A stretch of DNA of 64,000 nucleotides from Clostridia bacterium. GTDB taxonomy: Bacteria > Bacillota > Clostridia > Christensenellales > Aristaeellaceae. The position numbers were made by a program, and so were the translations under genes. Location: contig JAFZPI010000028.1 of NCBI GenBank assembly GCA_017552615.1, positions 78,248-142,247 of the forward strand. The letters run 5' to 3'. Positions within the stretch are counted from its first letter, which is position 1; every line of letters starts with the position of its first letter. Positions 63,965 through 64,000 of the stretch are shown in pieces. The notes below the pieces were generated by a model, which had not been told where the DNA came from, ran no database searches, and was given only the letters and a program-made list of their open reading frames with translations.

Positions 63965-64000
63965 ATGATGGAGAAATACTTTGAGGAAATCCATGATCCA
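63965..64000 (+). CDS. Start of an unidentified gene, cut by the window edge
   Basis: Twelve codons (M-M-E-K-Y-F-E-E-I-H-D-P) follow GTCGAGGTGATTT at ribosome-site spacing. Too short to identify. Confidence 0.5.
   Translation, partial: MMEKYFEEIHDP

Overview
The window looks like a chromosomal stretch of a Gram-positive, monoderm anaerobe of the Bacillota (Clostridia). The signs are near-consensus sigma-A promoters with 17-base spacers, strong GGAGG ribosome sites, Clostridia-type families (DUF6273, DUF1292, DUF1934, DUF951, DUF3795, VanW, CotH, DUF4179), a Rex repressor and NrdR, and fairly high GC in most genes. The sugar genes (GH130 phosphorylase, hexuronate-type reductase, xylulokinase, a second FGGY kinase) suit a gut or rumen plant-fibre fermenter; a Christensenellales/Aristaeellaceae-like host is my guess and is not proved. 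There is no rRNA, CRISPR array, phage or complete insertion sequence.

Layout. 1-6.9 kb: secreted proteins, a GH130 phosphorylase, a tandem pair of secreted paralogues with copied promoters, leaders and terminators, trmB, and a VanY-like protein that has lost its zinc ligands. 6.9-11.9 kb: a mannitol-dehydrogenase-family reductase, a class III Fic protein, then rbfA-nrnA-truB-DUF1292. 12-17.4 kb (minus): YefM-YoeB with its operator, then an operon reading ispE, DUF951, VanW, a CHAP amidase and an exported protein. 17.5-25.7 kb: DUF1934, a metallo-hydrolase, an LCP protein with a zinc-ribbon membrane protein, and Mrp-membrane protein-DegV. 25.9-27.4 kb: three tandem small proteins with double-glycine leaders, a 480-base gap with an orphan promoter, and the elongator and initiator tRNA-Met genes.

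27.4-44.7 kb: a coiled-coil protein with an FGGY kinase, a secreted tyrosine phosphatase, CotH and acyl-ACP thioesterase genes, a 1008-residue zinc-ribbon/repeat membrane protein, rex with a second VanW protein, a response regulator with Glu in place of the phosphorylated Asp, a LysM microprotein carrying a double-glycine leader, and a secreted esterase. 44.8-53.5 kb: xylB-nrdR, small enzymes, an rRNA/tRNA methyltransferase-like gene, an ECF sigma/anti-sigma pair, an APH(3')-like kinase, an AEC transporter and an HD hydrolase. 53.6-58.7 kb: LysR-flavodoxin-SDR-Fe/S aldo-keto reductase-MATE. 58.8-64 kb: MFS and ECF-type transporters, an AraC regulator facing a small basic protein, and an AT-rich AAA ATPase/nuclease-like gene behind four 15-base iterons.

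Two themes recur. One is cell-envelope biology: VanW twice, CHAP, LCP, pseudo-VanY, CotH, LysM and many signal-peptide proteins. The other is a set of double-glycine-leader microproteins with no exporter gene nearby; these are the best candidates here for something undescribed.
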